Shown: piece after piece, positions 5,101 to 5,991 of the stretch
How positions within the stretch are numbered: position 1 is the stretch's first letter
Layout: each line of letters opens with the position of its first letter
Source of the DNA: Candidatus Pacearchaeota archaeon CG10_big_fil_rev_8_21_14_0_10_35_13
Lineage (GTDB): Archaea > Nanobdellota > Nanobdellia > Pacearchaeales > GW2011-AR1
Assembly (NCBI GenBank): GCA_002763035.1
Contig: PFDC01000091.1
Span: 1-5,991 of the forward strand
Length of the DNA: 5,991 nucleotides
Direction: 5' to 3'
Notes under the pieces: generated by a model
Database searches by the model: none
What the model was told of the DNA's origin: nothing
What the model saw: only the letters and a program-made list of their open reading frames with translations
Translations under genes and position numbers: made by a program

Positions 5101-5991
5101 AAGAAATATTAAAAAACCTAAAAGTAACGAAAGAAAGCTTCCAAGACGCACTAAAAGTAGTAAGACCAAGCGCTATGAGAGAAGTATTAGTAGACACACC
5201 AAACGTAGGATGGGATGACGTTGGAGGACTAGATAAAGTGAAACAAGAATTACAAGAAGCAATAGAATGGCCTATGAAGAATCCTCAAAGCTTTAAGAGA
5301 TTAGGAATAAGACCGCCAAAAGGAATACTATTATACGGACCCCCAGGAACAGGAAAAACATTACTCGCAAAAGCAGTAGCTAAGGAAAGCAAAGCAAACT
5401 TCATACTAGTAAAAGGGCCAGAATTATTATCGATGTGGGTCGGAAAGTCGGAAGAAGGAGTTCGTAAAATTTTTGAGAGAGCAAGACAAGTATCACCATG
5501 CATAATATTCTTCGACGAAATAGACTCACTAGCATCAAGAAGAGGTAATGGCGGAGGAGGAGAAGGAGGAAGAGTAACAGAACAAGTACTAAACCAATTA
5601 TTAGCAGAAATGGACGGAATAGAAGAACTACAAAATATTACAATAATAGGGGCAACTAACAGACCAGACATCTTGGACCCTGCAATACTACGCCCAGGAA
5701 GATTCGACAGACTAGCATTAGTAGTGCCCCCAACAACTGAAGGTAGAGAAAAAATATTCGCAATACATACTAAGAACATGCCATTAAACAAAGACGTGAA
5801 AATTAAAGAACTAGCAGAAAAAACTGAAGGATACGTAGGGGCAGATATTGAAAGCTTATGCAGAGAAGCAGCAATATTAGCATTAAGAGAAGACATGGAA
5901 GCAAGAGAAGTAAAGATGAAACACTTCGAAGAAGCAATGAAAAAAGTAAGGCCATCAGTAAGCAAAGCATCAGCAGAAAAGTACGCAAAGA
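2082..5991 (+). CDS. cdc48: Cdc48/VAT-type AAA+ ATPase (unfoldase) precursor, intein-containing, 3' end cut off
   Basis: ATP-driven unfoldase that threads proteins through a double hexameric ring, probably feeding the archaeal proteasome. The frame is open for 1303 codons to the edge. Order: N domain about residues 1-205, with a Gly/Met-rich loop at about 144-178; D1 with Walker A GPPGTGKT (262-269), intein (293-757), pore loop SKFYGESE (from 758), Walker B FIDEID (Asp786, Glu787), sensor-1 'AATNRPN' and arginine-finger segment 'RRGGRFDRE'; an 89-residue insert (874-962); the lid '[15 protein letters not shown]'; D2 with Walker A GPPGTGKT (1086-1093), Walker B FFDEID (Asp1145, Glu1146), 'GATNRPD' and 'LRPGRFDR'. 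All key ATPase residues are kept in both rings. Removing intein and insert leaves about 749 residues, a normal archaeal size, so only a short C-terminal tail is missing. ATG 2082 is the first possible start. D2 shows a modified pore loop (SMWVGKSE). Confidence 0.97.
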   Translation, partial: MEKEKNNEIKLRVVEALQDDAYKGIARIDIEIMKHLGLRRGDIISIKGERETVAIVDRAYPADLGENIIRIDGIIRKNAKTGIGEPVIVSKPLVKEAKKITIAPAQKNIMVQGDPEGLKRGLLGRAVIKGDTVVLGGTNRRRDIMGDLGGAGELDEIFGSLMDSMGMGGGFNLGGIRQIRFVVVSTTPGQACIITENTELTLSSKAVEITEEGDLPEVTYEDIGGLTDEVKKIREMVELPLKHPEIFERLGIEPPKGVLLHGPPGTGKTLLAKAVAHESEANFILLNGPEIMCVGGETPILTNPEGYVKAEKIYENEGKIEELGKYSVKTLNKPLSTYAFKEGKVEKAHITHVTKINAEAYKLKMDDGNEITASENQPFLVYENGELVWKTVKNIKEGEFIARLNKIAIEEKSFKVPIEKLKEKNLIEEEGKYAINIRNLSRSNFIVLPNKTTPELLELLGLLVSDGNISGKDDSIGFYNQDKGLIEHFKKLAGKVFGITNFKEKNRGKDLGIIIYSKLLVEYLKMLGITNENKENIPEYFYKLPKNEVEAFIRGYFDGDGTVSRIKIKNMIYPTPVLYSVKKEFLMQMQALLLLKTGISCRLKEHKTPKGVMHKLVVRGNSGRMKFLNIGAVSKHKIEALKEMKKVVRIKEHENIPHPSILIDAIRTLPYKEYRNKDYYIYKSGKATKHSLKVLHEIAKQNSLINDSVEKEFNLLMRDDIGWERVDNILPEGKKVLYDFTVDKDSFTAAPYYLMHNSKFYGESEKNLRAKFEEAEKSAPSIIFIDEIDAIAPKREEAYGEVERRVVSQLLTLMDGLNARGKVVVIAATNRPNAIDPALRRGGRFDREVEINVPDTEGRLQILKIHTRNMPLASSVKKSYLEQEVSLISKKIKDLELKVKTEDDREMKKQILQEISTNKEELDYLQKIVNKFSGDEKKDDGILSGLVSNEREKVINLLRIGMLKELAEITHGFVGADISSLAKEAAMSVLREALPRINLKETEEISEEILKNLKVTKESFQDALKVVRPSAMREVLVDTPNVGWDDVGGLDKVKQELQEAIEWPMKNPQSFKRLGIRPPKGILLYGPPGTGKTLLAKAVAKESKANFILVKGPELLSMWVGKSEEGVRKIFERARQVSPCIIFFDEIDSLASRRGNGGGGEGGRVTEQVLNQLLAEMDGIEELQNITIIGATNRPDILDPAILRPGRFDRLALVVPPTTEGREKIFAIHTKNMPLNKDVKIKELAEKTEGYVGADIESLCREAAILALREDMEAREVKMKHFEEAMKKVRPSVSKASAEKYAK
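2958..4352 (+). mobile_element. Intein (465 aa) in the D1 ring of Cdc48, with LAGLIDADG endonuclease
   Basis: A self-splicing protein element that cuts itself out of the precursor and joins the flanks. It interrupts the conserved 'NGPEIM / SKFYGESE' of D1, between residues 292 and 758. Junctions are clear: Cys1 in block A 'CVGGETPIL'; C-terminal 'YYLMHN' with penultimate His464 and Asn465; Ser as +1. Block F '[22 protein letters not shown]' keeps its Asp447. In block B, '[15 protein letters not shown]', the usual T-x-x-H reads S-E-N-Q: Ser82 and Gln85 replace Thr and His. Both splice blocks and an endonuclease are present with no stop or frameshift. Splicing must restore an essential pore loop, so activity is probably retained. 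Codons favour ATT/GTT, unlike the host gene. Confidence 0.95.
3456..3764 (+). other. LAGLIDADG homing endonuclease motifs of the intein
   Basis: Two dodecapeptide motifs mark a single-chain, two-repeat homing endonuclease: 'LLGLLVSDG' (3456-3482, catalytic Asp466 of the precursor) and 'IRGYFDGDG' (3738-3764, Asp560). Both metal-binding acids are present, so double-strand cleavage of intein-free cdc48 alleles is plausible. The span given covers motif to motif; the domain extends further on both sides, to about 3400-4000. No inactivating change is visible. Confidence 0.88.
4701..4967 (+). other. About 89-residue coiled-coil insertion in the Cdc48 D1 lid
   Basis: Archaeal Cdc48 normally reads '...HTRNMPLA' plus a few residues, then '[13 protein letters not shown]'. 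Here residues 874-962 separate the two. The insert contains a regular heptad stretch (Leu, Val, Ile, Ile, Leu, Val spaced 4-3-4-3-4 in '[19 protein letters not shown]'), an acidic turn 'KTEDDRE', then a second helix with a comparable pattern ending '[11 protein letters not shown]'. The rest, '[13 protein letters not shown]', looks like a flexible linker. It has no intein splice motifs. A helical hairpin standing out from the D1 ring is the likely structure; its role is unknown (partner docking or ring regulation are guesses). Boundaries are within about 5 residues. Confidence 0.75.

Noticed and set aside
2865..5385. Near-identical DNA around the two Walker A motifs (2862-2910 and 5334-5385)
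   Set aside because: Explained by homology and shared codon bias of the D1 and D2 ATPase domains, not a separate repeat element.
5285..5965. Long minus-strand open frame opposite Cdc48 D2
   Set aside because: Antisense shadow; proline/serine-rich product mirrors the conserved AAA+ coding strand.

Overview
The window is A+T-rich archaeal DNA. The main evidence is a full-length archaeal Cdc48/VAT-type AAA+ ATPase (N domain, D1, D2), supported by archaeal TATA boxes, starts without Shine-Dalgarno sites, an AbrB-like zinc-ribbon regulator of archaeal type and a DUF2080/transposase pair. The codon use (ATA, GTA, AGA, GGA dominate) and the unfamiliar small genes would fit a DPANN-type archaeon such as a Woese- or Pacearchaeota relative. 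That placement is an inference; no rRNA or taxonomic marker other than Cdc48 is present.

Layout. (1) 1-783, minus strand: one end of an insertion sequence, with a DDE transposase that runs off the left edge and a 52-residue DUF2080 transposon protein that overlaps its start by 8 nt. A TATA box and a perfect 19-bp palindrome lie directly before the DUF2080 start codon. (2) 784-906: non-coding or degraded sequence between divergent genes. (3) 907-1521, plus strand: an uncharacterised protein with nucleotidyltransferase-like motifs. (4) 1531-1925: a strong archaeal promoter, a 9-bp direct repeat, then a 113-residue zinc-ribbon + AbrB/SpoVT-type regulator. (5) 1926-2081: an A-rich spacer holding one copy of a 44-bp perfect direct repeat whose second copy covers the true cdc48 start. 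(6) 2082 to the right edge: cdc48, open for 1303 codons and lacking only its last few residues.

The cdc48 gene is the most interesting part. A 465-residue intein with a LAGLIDADG homing endonuclease interrupts D1 just before its substrate-gripping pore loop. Its splice-junction residues are intact (Cys1, His-Asn end, Ser+1), but the usually invariant block B histidine is replaced by glutamine. A second, non-intein insertion of about 89 residues, predicted to form a helical-hairpin coiled coil, sits in the D1 lid region. Intein and coiled-coil insert use more T-ending codons than the surrounding ATPase, which suggests a separate origin.

No operon logic links the genes clearly. The IS is transcribed leftwards, away from the rest. 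The regulator has its own promoter and probable operator repeats, and may or may not be co-transcribed with cdc48 across a 156-nt gap. I see no CRISPR array, tRNA or rRNA.
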